From assembly GCA_022113835.1 (NCBI GenBank), contig JAILWY010000016.1:3882501-3946500 (forward strand): DNA of 64,000 bases, written 5' to 3'. This stretch comes from Atopsyche davidsoni. Its lineage: Eukaryota; Arthropoda; Insecta; Trichoptera; Hydrobiosidae. Under the pieces are notes generated by a model. The model searched no databases. It was not told the origin of the DNA and was given only the letters and a program-made list of their open reading frames with translations. The position numbers and the translations under genes are program-made. This document shows, one piece after another, positions 21,571-33,974 of this stretch (positions are counted from its first letter, which is position 1; every line of letters starts with the position of its first letter).

Positions 21571-24500
21571 AATGGAATTCCACCAAGTACTCTCTGTTAC
21601 TAATTAAAACGGTATTTGCAAAGTCACATGATGTTGATTACAATTGAATAGAAATCAAATAACACGTTGCATATATCAAGCTTCAGTTCTTTTGTGAAAA
21701 AGTCTACTTTGTAGATATACCATCACAAATTTTTATATTTCACTGGCGATCGATTTCTGTTATTATTAGTTTTGATTCAAGTGTGTCTAGAGTTCACGAA
21801 GATTTCTTTTACTCAATTAGTTTGTTGACTAGTCTAAGGCCAGCAAGATATGTAATTCGAGTTCAATTATCTCTGATTAACTTTGGTTCCAGACGTCGTG
21901 GATGTCAATTATTTCGAGAGCCGCAAGATTCGCAAGTTGCATTTTCATCGGCGCCCGGGGCGTTTAGAAGTCAATTATTAAATTGAAACGGTCAATTGGT
22001 CGATTGGTGGCTGTCTCTTACTCATGAGTAAACATTCAACATATTCTTATAGTGGTTATATAAGTGGCGCTTCTTGCGAGAATGGTTTTTAAAAACACAA
22101 ACAGTTTAATTCGGTTATTTACAACAACAGCTCTCATGGTTCAATGCACCGCAGTGCACTTTGATTCAATGATTTTACTGTTTGAAAACAAAATCATTAA
22201 AACAGTTTGAATTTAAGTATTTGCAACTGTTAATTGATATTTTAAATTTAAAAAAAATTATGAAATACTAACGACTTTGTTTGAACTCTTTTCTAAATAA
22301 TTTTTATTTAGAAATATCAAAATGAAATTCCAGCAAGTATTTTTGTACCAAAAATATTTGCCTGTTAATTTGCATATTTTCTGTCCTATCTCACTTCTAT
22401 AATAATATTTCAACTTAAAGATTTAATTAATTTTATTCAAAAACATATTAAAAAAAATTCCGTCAAAAATATTGTTATTTTAATACATAGCATTTTTTCA
22501 GATTTAGAGATATCAATTGCGTAAATTAATTATTTTTCCCTACTCCAATTAAAAATAAATAAATATTTTTTTTTATGTTTAAATGTTATTAAACTATTAC
22601 CATACGATATTTATTCCATTCTCCTTATCAGATAATCTTTTCTTCTTTATCGCAAGATTGCAATTTCTAAAGAATTGCCACTGGAAAAGACTTGCCGCTA
22701 CCAGTGGCTTCTTAGATTAAATGTTTACAACTCACGCAGAGTGCAAAAATAAAAGATACATGGAGTTAATTATAATCTACAAATGTCATTTACACTCAAG
22801 ATATACCTGAAACTTCATGATACTTTCATATACCGATTATAAGTTAATTTAACATCAGGAGATCAAGCAGAATCTATAAAAATTTAATTGTGTAAAAAAT
22901 ACAGGTTCTTACTTTGGTAGGAACCTGCTTATGCATTTATATATTAACATTGATTTCTGACGTTTTTATTATGTTTATTTGTACATATGCGTCTATTATA
23001 CTAACCACGTGAGGTTACTTCCTTAGTCTTTGTTAGTTTGTATAGAAGCCCAGGTAACCACTGTCCCACCTGGTCTGTATGAGATTTAATATGTTTTATG
23101 GAAGCAGGTGATATTCGTTTGTGACTACCTTGAGAATTAAGTAAACATAATTAATCACGCTTATAAATGAATTGATTTCATAGGCATTCTTCAAAATATC
23201 AATAAATTTACTGGTTTATACACACAATGATTTTTAAAAAATTAAGGGTCGTGTTTTTTTACAAGTGGTAATGGTGCATTTATTTTTAAACACATTTTTT
23301 TAAAGTTAATTTAATGTTTTTTTATTAATTATATAAAGAAACTTGTGCAAATTTGCTTTTTGTAATGCTGATTTATAGGTTAATTAATATGTTAACTTAG
23401 TTTCGATTCAGTTTTATAATATCGTAAATCTTTCGTTTAAAAATTTTAAACTAAATTCTGTACTTACAAATAATAGTTTTGATTAGTATTGTAATGAATG
23501 TGTATTATTCAAAACATGTAAAAAAATGATTATTTTTTTTTTGTTTCGAAGAAATTGTATTATTTTTTTCTGAATAAATTTCAGTATTCTCTCGGTATTA
23601 AGTTAATTTAGACAAATAAAAAAGACATACGCAAAAGATGCAATGCTGGAGCTTGCTGCAGTTTATTGTTCATAAACGCTGTGTGACTAAAGCAACCACA
23701 TTATCTGTACGTGTTGGGGCAAGGAATCACCGACGTTTGTTTGTCCTGGTCAATATTTACTACCATGCCGGTGTGTCGTGTCACAACCTGGAACTCGAGC
23801 TAAATAAAAAAAATAAAGTAAAAAAACTCTAGACGTTTTGCTGGAAAGCTGTTGATATTGATAATTTTACATTTTTAATATTGATGTGACTTTTCAATAC
23901 GTATTGATCCACTGGGATATGGGAAAGATTGAAATCGCAAAATGAATTATTGATTACAAAATAATCTTTATTGTAGGGGTAAATTATTTGAAGCCACCAA
24001 TAGTTATTTAAAAATATATTAAGAGTTATTTTTGTAAGGCTTCTACCATAGCTTAAATCGGCGATTTCGCACGAATTGTGTTAGATTTTGCGAGGCAACC
24101 GGATGTGTCGGATGTGCCGGATGTGCCAGCGCCAGGCCGCGCAGGCTGCTTAGGGAAGGCAGTTGTGGATTCGGAATGCTCAGGCCGCAACTCTGCGGCC
24201 AATAGCGCCGCCGAGCGAGCTGTAATTTCCTAGGCTCCATTTTGAATAGTCCAAAAAAACCTTCGAGAGATGCCTTTTTTCAACTAAGAGTTCGTAATAA
24301 CGTAATAGCTGCCCCGGGCGAGGAGGTACGGCGGCGGCCACCACCCGAATTTTGTATATCATTTATTATCATTTTACGTGTTTACCATTTGCCGGGACGG
24401 AAGGTACGGATAAGCACTTTAATGATACATTTTATCTAGAAAATAAATTAAATAATTCTAGTCAAATTAGTTTTTTCAAGATACACTGGTAATATATTTC

Positions 24501-27500
24501 ACTTGCAACTATGTAGCTTACACGAATTTTTTTATTTTATTTTGCTTCTTAATCAATTTTTTCAGTACTGAACATTTACATAAACATTCTTGCGTTATAA
24601 CGATTTTTTTAAATATAAAAAGTAAAATATATCATTAATTCATTGTAAACACTCAATATTGTTTATAATTTGAGCTTAAATGGTACGAAGAAAAAAATTC
24701 TTCGAACTCGTACAATTATTTTCTGTAATTATGAAACAAATGTTTAAATAATGTGATTAGTAATCAAGTGTATTATTTTAAGTTATGTATAAGAATTGCA
24801 GTGTGCAACAATAGATTATTATTATTGTGGTTAAAATACTACAATTTTTTTTATATATCTCAAACAGTGCAGTGCGCAGTAGTCGAGCCTCTCTTATCTA
24901 GTAATAACTCGAATCTACAAGCGAAATATACATAAGGCAGAGAATGTGGAAGCTGTTATAGATACGTATTATGGTAATATTATTATCCCAAAACTATAAC
25001 AGAAAATCTTAAACTATCGTATAGTAAATTATATATTTAAGTGATATACAGTATTGTATATAAAACATTAAAAAAATAATTTATTTAACATTAAATCAAC
25101 ATATTTGGTAATAGATCTAAATTCTAAATGTTTTACAGGTATTTTTGACCACTGTTAGTTAAAAATTGTTGGGTGAATTTGTATATGGACTGATATTATT
25201 ACGCCACTTTACAAGCTTGTAAAATATTGATGTTGCACCTGAGTGTGCACCTCCTTGGCCTGAGCCGGTCATTGCATCACCTGGCGGTTTATTTTCAGAG
25301 GCAATCTGACAGAAAGGCAGCGTCTAGTAGACACCTCGTGGAACAGCCACAATGTGTGTTGTGTACAAAGTAACATCACAGATAAGGAACGCAGGACCGC
25401 TTGAACATAATTAAATATTAATAATTTAAAAAAATGTTAATTAGCATTCAATTGCTCTACAGACTGTACGTATTGCTGTATTCAATTAAATAAAGAAATA
25501 CTTGCGGTTTGCACAGTAATTTGGTATTTTTTTTTACTGATAAAAATCCTGAAAATATAATCAATACTCTCAATAGCTATCGATGATATCACTATTGAAA
25601 TTGATCACGATGTTAGAAGTTGATTTAGCTAGAGTAATGGCAATAGTCTAAACTGAAAAGTACAAAACTACTTTTGATTGGCAAGAAGTAACCGTTTCAA
25701 TCAATTTTTTTAGGAACGATACGTACAAGTCAGCTTTAAAATTAAAATTAAAGTAGACTCTGACATCATCTCAGGTATCCACCCCATGTGGATTCAATTG
25801 CATTAAACTCACTCTGTTAGTAATCTAGTTGTTATTCTATGATTTTACAGTATTTTAAATTTACATAAAATTTTGACAGTATTAAAACGTTTAAAAGGAT
25901 ATCTAAACAGTCCTCAAGTGAATCCAAAGTGTACGGAAGTTATTGTGATTTATGATCTTTTAGGATTTTTTTTACAATGTTATCAGTATTTGAATGAACA
26001 TTTTTTTGTATAAATGCTATCCTGCATTGTCTCTAAAGCATTATAAATATGATAACGTTTCTTTTTAGACCTCAGTGCCTATTGATGTAGCAAAGAATGA
26101 AGCAGACGAGAAAGGTCTTGTGTGTGATTCCTTACTTAGTAGTTATGGGTGGACTTGCATGTTTACATAACCGATAATAGACACAAGTAAACGAAAGTGA
26201 TTGTTCTAATTAAACATAAAGAAATAATTTAAGTTAGTGATTATTATAATTAAAGACGTGATTTTTTACAATATAAACTAATACACATAAGGTAAAACAT
26301 TCTGATTGGTTGTTTATTTTAAATACATTACAATAATACAATGTATGATTTCTAATAACATAAAAGGTACAACTGTTATTTTGTAAACGGGTTGAGCAGT
26401 GTGTACTCTTATACTCGCTGATAATACTTTATTATTAGATATTTCTTTATTGTTGAAAATGGGCATTGAAGAAAATGCAAAAACAAAGAATCTCTCTGAA
26501 GATTATAAATTGGTATAATTAAAATAATAATTTTTAGACATTGCTTTGATTCAGTATTCACGACACGCAAATTTGAAGATAAATATCAACAAAATAAAAC
26601 AAAGAAATTTTCGTTTAAATTAATAAAAATAAATTTTAGGGTAGGAAGCAATAGATAAATAATTTATTTTATATACCACACTTTAACCATATGTAGACAT
26701 ATGTGTATGTACCTACTTAATCAAGCGGTATTAGCATGTAGTAGTAATAGGTGATCTTATCTGCAGTGTTTTTGTATTTTATCTATATTATGATAGGCGG
26801 TTAGCACATTTTATTTTCTCCATATTAATAACTAATGGTGCGTAAGTAGGCAAGTGTCTACCGAAAAAGATTACACGCTCTAATCATAAACTCATTTTTT
26901 TTATGTACGTGTACGTAGAATTTTTTTTTATTTCAATACACTGAGGGGTGGAGTTTTCCTTTATCGATTCAACGTGTACTAGTAATCCCGTGTAAAACTG
27001 GACAACAGTTTTAAGCCTCATATTATTTATGTGTCAAGGCATGAAATATAAATTCTAATATGTCTTCATAAAGTAACTACAAATTAAAAATTGTGAAGAC
27101 TCCACTTGTCTTTGTTCGGGATGGAACCGCATGTAACAAGATGTGGCCAAATTTATGCGATTTTCCTTGAGCAATCCATCATCAAGGCTGGCGGGCTGAT
27201 AATGAAGACATTATTAGTCCGACTTGTCACTGACCGGATTCTTCGCAGCATCTGGAATTCTAGATTTTGACTAACAGCCGACAACACCATGTCTGTCATA
27301 ATTTATACCGCAGCCGCACTTAAAAAATAACGTATATTTATAATAAATTTGAAACCGGTAGACTCAGCGCTAGTCAAATTTCAATACGATGTTTATGCGC
27401 TGTTTTAGGATATGTTTTGGTCACGGCAGACATAATGTGACACTTGGTTTTCGGTGTTGAAATTTAATGCACTATGTTTCAAATTACATAAACAAAAAGT

Positions 27501-28582
27501 AGAATACGTAGGTTTTAATAATAATATTATACCTCATAAATATTATCTCGCAGAAAATGGACAATGATATTGTTTTGCACGTGGCGACTGCAACAAATAA
27601 ACCACACATTGCCAACAGTCAACTTTATATGTTTCAATTCGTAGTCGTTTAATTTATTACAATTCACAATGTCCACACGTTCGTGGAATATTTCAGAAAC
27701 TATTTGTCCAAAATGAATAATAATATTGGCATTTGTATCACGTGTCAGTGGCTCAAAATAATTAATAACTTATTGTATGCAAATCGTGACGATTACTGAA
27801 TTTAGTATCTGACCAATCAGATAAATTATACCAATATGTCGCTATTGGATATATCTATAGGTATTTTTTACAAGCTCGATATACATTGGATAGTGATATT
27901 TTTTTCAGACTTGTCGATGAGTTATGGTGAAATTATTTTTTATCGTTATTTAAAACTGTAAACAAAATTCCAGCATAAAAGTTGTAGTTGATTAAAACAC
28001 GTTGAAAAAATATCACCAGGTATTTTTAATTGAGTAAGTAAGCATTAGGATTTGTTTGATTGTGAAAGTGTGAGTTTTATATTTCATATCTCGTAGTAGA
28101 TAAAATCAGGTATTTTTAAATGCTTTGTTTTATTATTTACCTACTCGTGACAAATGCAAAAAACTTATAATTCCAATGTGGAAATGTACTCTAGGATTTA
28201 TATCTTATCTTGTATCTTTGTATATCTGTCACTAAGTAATTAACTTCATTAACTACAGGTGTGAAAACATAAAAAAATAATGAATTACAGTTAAAAGTAT
28301 AAAGTTATATTTAAATAATCTATTTCTTAAAATAAACAAAAATATTACCGAGGTAGGCTAAATTTTATATTATCAATATCGACGAAATAAATAAAACCAA
28401 TTGTTACAAGGACAAGGTTAAATACAATCATACGTTTTTTTATTTTTATAGTTAGTATTTATTTTGAAAATATTTAATATCGTAACATGATTAAGAAACG
28501 GTTGATGTCTCATACACCATTATTTTTTGCTTATGTATAACACTTATTTACTACTTTAATAATTTATCAGTTACTCACTTCG
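21571..28582. other. Probable intron; AT-rich with GC islands
   Basis: Islands at about 21880-21985, 24080-24400, 25230-25400 and 27110-27310. The 24.1-kb island contains three 9-bp repeats of a CGGATGTGC-like unit and then CATTTATTATCATTTTACG. A short stem (GCCACTGG ... CCAGTGGC) lies at about 22676-22710. No exon with both splice sites and a coding frame was found. Confidence 0.35.
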
Positions 28583-28672
28583 TTTGATAATCCTCAAGTA
28601 AAAAGTTGGCGAAACCGTTCACCAATAAAAAAAACATGTGGAAAAATCACAAAAGTATTTTTTTGAAATATT
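28583..28672 (+). mobile_element. Degraded half copy of the 21.4-kb palindrome unit
   Basis: Contains GTTTGATAAT, then AGTTGGCGAAACCGTTCACC, then ACATGTGGAAAAATCAC, in the order of the right arm at 21473-21570. Stem II has lost its 5' half, so the hammerhead-like fold is destroyed. Confidence 0.65.
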
Positions 28673-29739
28673 ATTATAGTTTATACTATGGTCCGACTTG
28701 GTCTTTTGATATTATTTTATCTATAGTTAATGGTCAATGTTTGATTTCCAAAATAATAAAGTGAGATATTTCTCCAGCGGATTTAAGTTGTGTTGTGAGT
28801 GTCTTGCGTTGAAAATATGATTTATTCATGGACATAAATTGAGAATATTCCACGTACGAAGTCTGAAGGATTGCCGCGACGTGTCCGATTTGACTTGCGC
28901 GCCGATACTCTGAAAGATTGGTTAAATTTTAATTTGGAATAATATCTGGAAGAGAGCTGAATATTAATTAACAGCAGATTCTAAGAAACAACGCGTTTAT
29001 AAGACGTTGTAAATATGCCAACGTGTTTGTATGAACATATTCTCTGTCATCCTGTTTTTTTTTTAATCCATGTATATACTTTAGAAATAAAGCACATTAA
29101 TAACATTATTGTTAAGAGTCTTGGTGAGATCTGTGCGTCATTGAGTTAGTTTTGTTTTATCGATTCGTTGAATAATTCGTCCAAACGTTGGATGATTCAT
29201 CGCACGTACCGCTTAGCTGCTCAAAAGTCGTTACTTTTTATTGCACTGCGTAAAAGTGCTTATGCTAAGATAGAGACATATTTATAATTTCTTATTCACC
29301 AGGTAATAAAATAACGTTATTAGTAAGTATAGATACGCAAATACGGCTTATTTCAAACTATAATCTGATAATTGTCATTAAATCACAGTGTCAAACGTTG
29401 ATTGATAAAATCGTAGACAAGATCTTGTACAGGACAGATTTGATACGCTCAGTCGTCAAACTGGAAACGATCACAGCTGATAGCACTCCTTGGTGTTCTA
29501 CCACAGCCGCTTGGCTGCACAACCATGGTTAGACCACCACGAGCCAAAATTATTACAATTTAGTAATTAAAATTAAATATTTCAAAGCTTTAGAATTAAA
29601 GTATGTTTAGCATTTTTGCAACCAAGCATTTTGCGTATGTTTTAAGTCGGATTGCTCAGAGTATTATATAAACAAATACACGACAGACTAGTTTAATTTG
29701 TAGGTCTTCGTATTTAAACAAAAAAAAATTCTTCTTCTC
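28673..29739. other. Probable intron, no gene seen
   Basis: AT-rich with slightly higher GC near 28860-28915 and 29430-29540. Nothing recognisable. Confidence 0.4.
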
Positions 29740-29900
29740 ACTTATCCGATCTCCAGCCACTGGCGCGAATTTCGCATCCACGTAAACTTTCTTCTGCGTT
29801 TTCCTTCGATTTTTCCTTGGAAAAACAGCTGGAGGATGCAATATTTATCTTCCGCTTCATTACCAATTTCAATAGTTCAAAGTCAAGAACGTCAAGACAT
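29740..29900 (-). mobile_element. Non-LTR retrotransposon fragment, same family as 9955-10330
   Basis: The minus strand reads CILQLFFQGKIEGKRRRKF followed by TWMRNSRQWLEIG after a frameshift, the conserved end of the reverse transcriptase protein. It is collinear with the fragment at 30633-30775; together they may be one insertion interrupted by the foldback element between them. Confidence 0.65.
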
Positions 29901-30152
29901 GTGGTCAAAAAATATTTATTCTCAAAATTCTTTAATTTTTCATTAAGTGTATTTTACAATAGATCTTATATCTAATGTTTTGGTGGAGTGTTTGGCTATC
30001 CCCATCCTGCGCGCAGGTATCGGGGCTTTCAATGTGTGACTTAGGTGGTAGCGTACATGATTTACTATGGATGTGATATTGTGTTAGGCAGGCAAAATGA
30101 GTGGGAAAAACCCTTTTCAACCCATTGTATCGCAAGGGTTTTCTTGTAAAGA

Positions 30153-30613
30153 GTGTCCCAAAATTAACGCAACATTTGAATTTGTCGCCATTTTTGCAGT
30201 AAAGTTTTAGGAACACTTAAAAAATAACAATTTGATAACTGACAGTTTAAGGTTAGTAAAAATGGAGCGTTACACGATATAACAACGTATCTTCATTATT
30301 GAACAATATTTCAAAAATAATGAAAGCTTGGCAGCCGCAGTTCGAAAATTTCATACAAAATACGGTCGGAATAGTGTTTTAACCGCGAAGAGAGACGAAG
30401 TTAAAACACTATTCCGACCATATTTTGTATGAAATTTTCGAACTGCGGCTGCCAAGCTTTCATTATTTTTGAAGATACGTTGTTATGTCGTGTGACGCTC
30501 CATTTTTGCTATCCCTAAACTGTCAGCTGTTAAATTGTTTTTTTTTTAAATGTTTCCAAAACTTTGTTGCAAAAATGGCGACAAATTCAAATCTTGCGTT
30601 AATTTTGGGACAC
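30153..30613. mobile_element. 461-bp foldback transposon derived from a Tc1/mariner-like element
   Basis: Both ends carry the inverted repeat GTGTCCCAAAATTAACGCA, perfect over 19 bases, and the arms pair almost throughout to a 16-base centre near 30384-30399. TA dinucleotides lie just outside each end. The left arm still encodes the start of a transposase DNA-binding domain (from ATG 30262: a stop, then QRIFIIEQYFKNNESLAAAV), of the DUF4817 helix-turn-helix type. The right arm holds the mirrored, further degraded copy. Non-autonomous. Confidence 0.8.
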
Positions 30614-30632
30614 CCTATACAAACACATTTCG

Positions 30633-30775
30633 GCCGCCTCGTTGTAGCTGTCTTGAGTTTCTGAGCTTTGACTTCATACATGAGAACTGAGACGACATAA
30701 CATTTGGAAAGAGCCAAAAGGCTTATTTTTCGGGGTGTAGTCTGAAGATGTTTGTCGATGGTGGGTTGGCAGGAT
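30633..30775 (-). mobile_element. Non-LTR retrotransposon fragment abutting the GAS1-like exon
   Basis: The minus strand reads KCYVVSVLMYEVKAQKLKTA, matching the (K)CYVxSVLLYGxExWTLK block that precedes the tail found at 9955-10330 and 29740-29900. It ends less than 80 bp before the splice acceptor of the GAS1-like coding exon. Confidence 0.6.
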
Positions 30776-30849
30776 GACGTGATCGGGAGTTGTATCGTCC
30801 TGGAGGCTTCTCGGGCACGTGTAACCAGGTTGTTGTGTGTCCAGGAGGC

Positions 30850-31101
30850 ATGTGGCGGGCAGCGCTGGTGCTGTGGGCGCTGTGGGCGCTGGGCGCGGTG
30901 CTGGCGGCTCCGGGCGCGGAGCTGGGCAGCTGCGCCGAGGCTCGGCTGCGCTGCGCCTATCGCAGTGGCTGCGGGGCGGCGCTCAACAACTACATGATGT
31001 GGTGCTCCGACGTGCTGCGAGGGGAGCCGGGCTGCCCCGAGCCCTGCCAGCACGCCCTCATCGCGCTCACCTCCACCGACGAGGGCAAGCGCCTCATGAA
31101 C
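30850..31101 (+). CDS. GAS1/GDNF-receptor-like protein, coding exon 1
   Basis: Residues 1-84, from the first ATG in a frame open upstream (no other ATG in that frame), ending AAC|GTGAGT. Residues 1-20 are a signal peptide (MWRAALVLWALWALGAVLAA), with cleavage likely before P21. Then comes the first cysteine-rich GDNF/GAS1 module: C28, C35, C41, C52, C62 and C66. GAS1-type proteins are GPI-anchored cell-surface proteins; in vertebrates GAS1 binds Hedgehog as a co-receptor and is related to GDNF receptors. A splice-acceptor-like site sits just before the start, so a 5' UTR intron is likely. This exon is far richer in GC than its surroundings. Confidence 0.88.
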
Positions 31102-32265
31102 GTGAGTACACTGCATTTCTTATTACTTAACACTCATCACCCATACAAGTTTATTGTGTCAACAATATTTGGTAAATAACAAAAAAAATAAAAAAATCTA
31201 CAACGCCAGTAAGAATCGTACGTTGAATCGTTTACAACTACCCCGTGCAGTTCTAATCATATCAAAATATATACAATGCGTTCGAGTATTCTGGCTCAAA
31301 TGACCTCGGCGAGAAGTTCAAACGAATGAATGTAATGCATGCATCAAGTATATACAATAATCGGTTTATTCGAAAGAATGAACGAATATAAAAATTGAGT
31401 CAATTTTGACCCGAAAACTGTGAGCAGAAAACATTTTAGTTATAATCGAATAAATATTTTGAAATACGCTTCGCATAAAGCTTATGCTTATATTTTATTG
31501 TTTAGTTTGTGTTTTTATACACTTTAAAATAGTTTTGTAACTAGATGAATGATATAACTAACGAATAATTTTGTGGTATTCACCTTTTTCTATTTTCTTA
31601 CCGAAAAAAGGAGAGGTGATTTGGCAGTTATTTATTTTCTCACACGTTAATATTTTGAATTTAAGTGACTCATGAATTAAATGACCTATTTTTAGAATTT
31701 GACACACATTCGTTTTAACATCATAAATTGTGCACTTCGTTTGTTGGGGAAACATGTGTCAACCTGCCTCAAGCGACGATGATAAGCTACGGCCAAAAAT
31801 ATTTAAAAAATTAAATGGGGTCATCGCATATTAAATTCAAGGTTAAAATGAAGGTGCAATAATATTTACAAAGCGATTGAATCTCAGGTAGACATTATTT
31901 AAGTTACTGAGCTTTCTTCCAAACGCAGCACAAATAAAAATATTAAAGGTATGTGAGATTGCACATCGAAGTGTGATATTGCATTTTTAAAATTAATTTC
32001 AACCCATTGCGCGCGGCTGAATTGCGCCGAGACACAATGCGGCGTAAATCCTCAGACTGGTTGTATAAAATATTGTGCGATTGTGCAAATATTTAAATTT
32101 TACAAAATGACATTACTGTGAACATGAATTTAAGGCAAGAAAAATTACCTGGGAATCACTGCACAGGCTATTTCATACATTCATAGGACTAAATGGATTT
32201 ATAAAAATATTTTTTTTGTCGTTAGTTTTTTTTTTGTGTACAAAAGTTTCTGTTGTTATTTGCAG
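31102..32265 (+). other. Intron of the GAS1-like gene
   Basis: GT at 31102 and TTTGCAG at 32265, phase 0 at both ends. AT-rich with no embedded gene. An open frame at 31558-31755 on the minus strand is not recognisable. Confidence 0.8.
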
Positions 32266-32745
32266 TGCGAGTGCAACGACGATTACTGCCAGGAGACGAA
32301 GCAGCGCGTGGAGGTGTGCCGCCCCCAGGTGTTGAGCGCCTCGCAGAACGAGACGGTGTCCTGCAGAGTGTCGCAGCTGATCTGCGCCGCGGACACCATC
32401 TGCGCCACGGCTCTGGAGTACTATCAGCGCTTCTGCAGGTCCATGTTCCACGGGAAGAAGTGCTCCCACCGCTGCCTGAACAGCATCAACATCCTCCGGA
32501 GGCAGGACAAGGCGGCCAAGCTCAGCACGTGCAAGTGTGACGGCCTGGAGGACTACGACTGTCCCAGAGTGCAGAGCAACATGATGAGGCTGTGCTTCCA
32601 CAAGACGAAGCCGAGAGTGGAGGAGACCACGACGATCCGAGAGGATCTGAGGACTAATGAAGTGGGGAACAGTGTTGCTAAGCTCGAGAAAACAGTTTAT
32701 TTAATATTAGTGACGTTCGTCGCTGTACTTGCAGTGCCGTATTGA
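32266..32745 (+). CDS. GAS1/GDNF-receptor-like protein, coding exon 2
   Basis: Residues 85-243, ending in TGA. It begins CECNDDYCQE, completing the first module, and contains a second module with the pattern CRVSQLICAADTICATALEYY ... FCRSMFHGKKCSHRCLNSI ... CKCDGLEDYDC ... CF. A possible N-glycosylation site is N112 (NET). The last ~17 residues (TVYLILVTFVAVLAVPY) are hydrophobic with no charged tail, and small residues G218-S220 precede them, as expected of a GPI-anchor signal. At 243 residues it is shorter than vertebrate GAS1 (about 345), mainly in the region between the modules and the anchor. No frameshift or missing core cysteine is evident. Confidence 0.88.
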   Translation, partial: CECNDDYCQETKQRVEVCRPQVLSASQNETVSCRVSQLICAADTICATALEYYQRFCRSMFHGKKCSHRCLNSINILRRQDKAAKLSTCKCDGLEDYDCPRVQSNMMRLCFHKTKPRVEETTTIREDLRTNEVGNSVAKLEKTVYLILVTFVAVLAVPY

Positions 32746-33428
32746 CAATTTTTAGTGTATTTTGTAAGGCTAGTTTAATTTTTTGATAGGCATCAAGAAT
32801 GTAGTGCTCAATCGAAAGACTCGATTATTAAGTGTATTTTTTAAAGTGATTTTAGCGTAAGAAGTGATTGCAGATTTATAAACAATTATAGATTATCCAA
32901 CTTACACAGGGCTACATTCAACTTACAAAACGTGGTTTCATGTGAAGCAACATTAATTTAAGTGAAATTTTTCATTTTTTTCCATCGTTGTACCAATGCA
33001 TTTTATTAATTCAAAAATGATATTTTTTTAATCTTTTTGAAATATGTATAATAATAGGTAATCGAGATGACTTAATGATAGTAAAACACATGTGAAAAAT
33101 ACACCCTTAATATTAAATTCCGATTGCTTAAAATTGGGCAAAAATCGTATACACGTAATCTTGCAACGTGCCTTCGAGAGTCACGGGATTCACGACTCAA
33201 ATGAAAAGCAGCAATTTCATAGCGAAGGAAGTAAGTAGTAGCATAGAAATAGTTTGTTAGTGGGCAATGGTAACCAAGGCAATGGGGCACGGATGGGCGC
33301 GGACCTCCCAAACAGCCGGACCGGTTCCCGCGGCGGCGCCGATTTATTATGCCCATCCGCGCCTGCACCACCGCCACCTGTCCCCGCCCGGAGACCGGAG
33401 GCTTCACGTCCACCAGGACTTCCAATCC
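32746..33428 (+). other. 3' UTR and downstream region with a GC island
   Basis: AT-rich until a strongly GC-rich island at about 33260-33425 with GATTTATTATGCCC inside it. The first clear AATAAA after the stop is at 33559, inside the tandem repeat, so the end of the transcript is uncertain. Confidence 0.4.
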
Positions 33429-33974
33429 GACCGATTCCACATCTCAAATGCACGATTCAACGATGAATGCATGCATTGCTTAAATTTGAAATTACTTTCT
33501 ATACAAAAATTGTATTTGAAAAAAGCTCGGAATTTGGCGTATTATAAGAATCATAGGGAATAAATTCGTCGTTGTCAATATTAGTTAACGTACAAAAAGT
33601 TAATACGTCTGACCGATTCTACATCTTAAATGCACGATTCAACGATGAATGCATGCATTGCTTAAATTTGAAATTACTTTCTATACAAAAATAGTATTTG
33701 AAAAAAGCTTGGAATTTGGCGTATTATAAGAATCATAGGGAATAAGTTCGTCGTTGTCAATATTAGTTAACGTACAAAAAGTTAATATATCTGACCGATT
33801 CTACATCTTAAATGAACAAATCGATGGTGAATGCGTGCATTTCTTAAATTTGAAATTATTTTCTATACAAAAATTGTATATGAAAAAAGCTTGGAATTTG
33901 GCGTATTATAAGAATCACAGGGAATAGGTTCGTCGTTGTCAATATTGGTTAACGTACAAAAAGTTAATATGTTT
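33429..33974. repeat. Three tandem copies of a 182-bp unit
   Basis: Copies start at 33429, 33611 and 33793 (each GACCGATTC), exactly 182 bp apart, with the end of copy 3 matching the phase at 33975. Copies 1 and 2 are nearly identical; copy 3 has diverged slightly more, in the ATGAACAAATCGATGG region. Satellite-like in unit length, but only three units. No hammerhead-like core inside. Confidence 0.95.

Noticed and set aside
30523..31130. Alternative frames over the GAS1-like exon (197, 97 and 81 codons)
   Set aside because: Shadows of the GC-rich signal-peptide exon; only one frame has the cysteine spacing and the continuing exon.
32173..32601. 142-codon minus-strand and 95-codon plus-strand frames over GAS1-like exon 2
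   Set aside because: Antisense and out-of-frame shadows of the cysteine-rich coding sequence.
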